Of a stretch of DNA of 64,000 nucleotides, positions 63,379 to 64,000 are shown in pieces (within the stretch, counting starts at the first letter, position 1; every line of letters starts with the position of its first letter). The stretch is from Pyrrhosoma nymphula (lineage: Eukaryota > Arthropoda > Insecta > Odonata > Coenagrionidae): assembly GCA_963573305.1 (NCBI GenBank), contig OY754329.1, positions 15,715,200-15,779,199 of the forward strand. Direction: 5' to 3'. Under the pieces are notes generated by a model. It was not told where the DNA came from. It was given only the letters and a program-made list of their open reading frames with translations, and made no database searches. A program made the position numbers and the translations under genes.

Positions 63379-64000
63379 CTGAAATAGAATTGCACAATAA
63401 AACCGATAATGAACAAGTAAATGATTTTGTATATCTTGGCCAAATTATTATATTATATTATAATTATTATTTGATGACAATCCTTTGATGAAAATCCCCT
63501 GATAGAAGCTATTGACACTGACAAATCTAATAGATTCAATAAAACTAGAAGTAGGAAAATTACCATCATTGACCAAGAGAAATATTTCCTGTAAATGCCA
63601 CCCATTAACTCTACTACGACTTTATTTCTGTTACAAACAAGTTTGCTTTTCTGTGAGTTTTATTTTTTGAATCTGTAATAATGATTATTACTCCATCGTA
63701 CTTATTGAAAGTACCTTATCTAAATGTTTACATTGATGGAAGGAGGTATGTTTATCCCATATTTTCTCATTGTTACAAAAAGAGAAATTACATTCTTCTC
63801 TAAAATTTCAACTTGATACCATTTATAATCACTAGCTATCTCATTTCTCTTCTAATTTATTGTTGTGCTTACAAGGAGACATCGCGTGAGTGATGTTAAG
63901 GATCCAAATGACGCAATTATTTTCTGAAACTATAGAGAAAATGCGGGAAAAGTGTCACGGCTTTCTTCCATTAGGGCCTTAGTTCGAGGAAAAAACGCAA
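63379..64000. other. Upstream intron of exon A, no exon found
   Basis: The acceptor CTATTTCAG at 63379-63387 borders exon A. Beyond it the sequence is AT-rich with no Cys-rich minus-strand frame, so the rest of the WxxW domain must be farther upstream. Confidence 0.5.

Noticed and set aside
1..64000. CRISPR arrays, bacterial operons, rRNA genes
   Set aside because: No regularly spaced short repeats, no ribosome-binding-site-led ORF series, and no rRNA-like sequence; the window is clearly eukaryotic.

Overview
This is eukaryotic DNA, almost certainly from an insect (or close arthropod) with a large, AT-rich, transposon-laden genome. There are no bacterial-type operons. All host coding sequence that I can support belongs to one gene on the minus strand, split into short exons with GT..AG borders. 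I joined 18 consecutive internal exons, from 63378 down to 1315. Every junction keeps codon phase, giving 3180 nt = 1060 codons without a stop. Both ends of the gene lie outside the window.

The product is a hemocytin/hemolectin-type protein, an insect relative of von Willebrand factor and gel-forming mucins made by hemocytes. In order it carries: a WxxW/CysD-like piece (63.3 kb), a Thr-rich linker, two F5/8-type C (discoidin) domains (54.5-50.0 kb and 39.8-35.0 kb), a TIL/VWC-type Cys-rich stretch (32.0 and 24.5 kb), an LDL-receptor class A repeat (17.1 kb), a linker with N-glycosylation sites, then VWD (15.4-14.1 kb), C8 (10.2 kb), TIL (9.7 kb) and the start of a second VWD (1.4 kb). I infer a secreted, multimerising clotting or aggregation factor in hemolymph.

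The rest is intron, up to 10.3 kb each, packed with mobile DNA. It includes three piggyBac-type elements (19.3-23.7, 25.6-29.5 and 55.5-57.0 kb, all with broken transposases), an internally deleted mariner (54.8 kb), a pogo-like element with long TIRs (40.2-44.6 kb), and several hAT-like MITEs, mostly with guanine runs just inside the left end. There are also two TAA-flanked MITEs, an element with a 5-bp repeat (6.3-8.4 kb), a solo LTR (34.6 kb), several non-LTR retrotransposon fragments, a Penelope-like reverse transcriptase remnant (30.5-31.1 kb) and a tRNA-derived SINE head (48.9 kb).

The least ordinary signal is a recurring hammerhead-ribozyme-like motif: a short stem, CUGAUGA or CUGAAGA, a hairpin, GAAA, then the return strand of the short stem, often followed by AATAAA. 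It occurs alone and in several fold-back elements with the motif in both arms. The best copies are at 487-545 (minus), 990-1046 (plus) and about 55675-55727 (plus). Penelope-like elements are known to carry hammerheads, so this is probably a retroelement-derived family. The head-to-head layout deserves attention.
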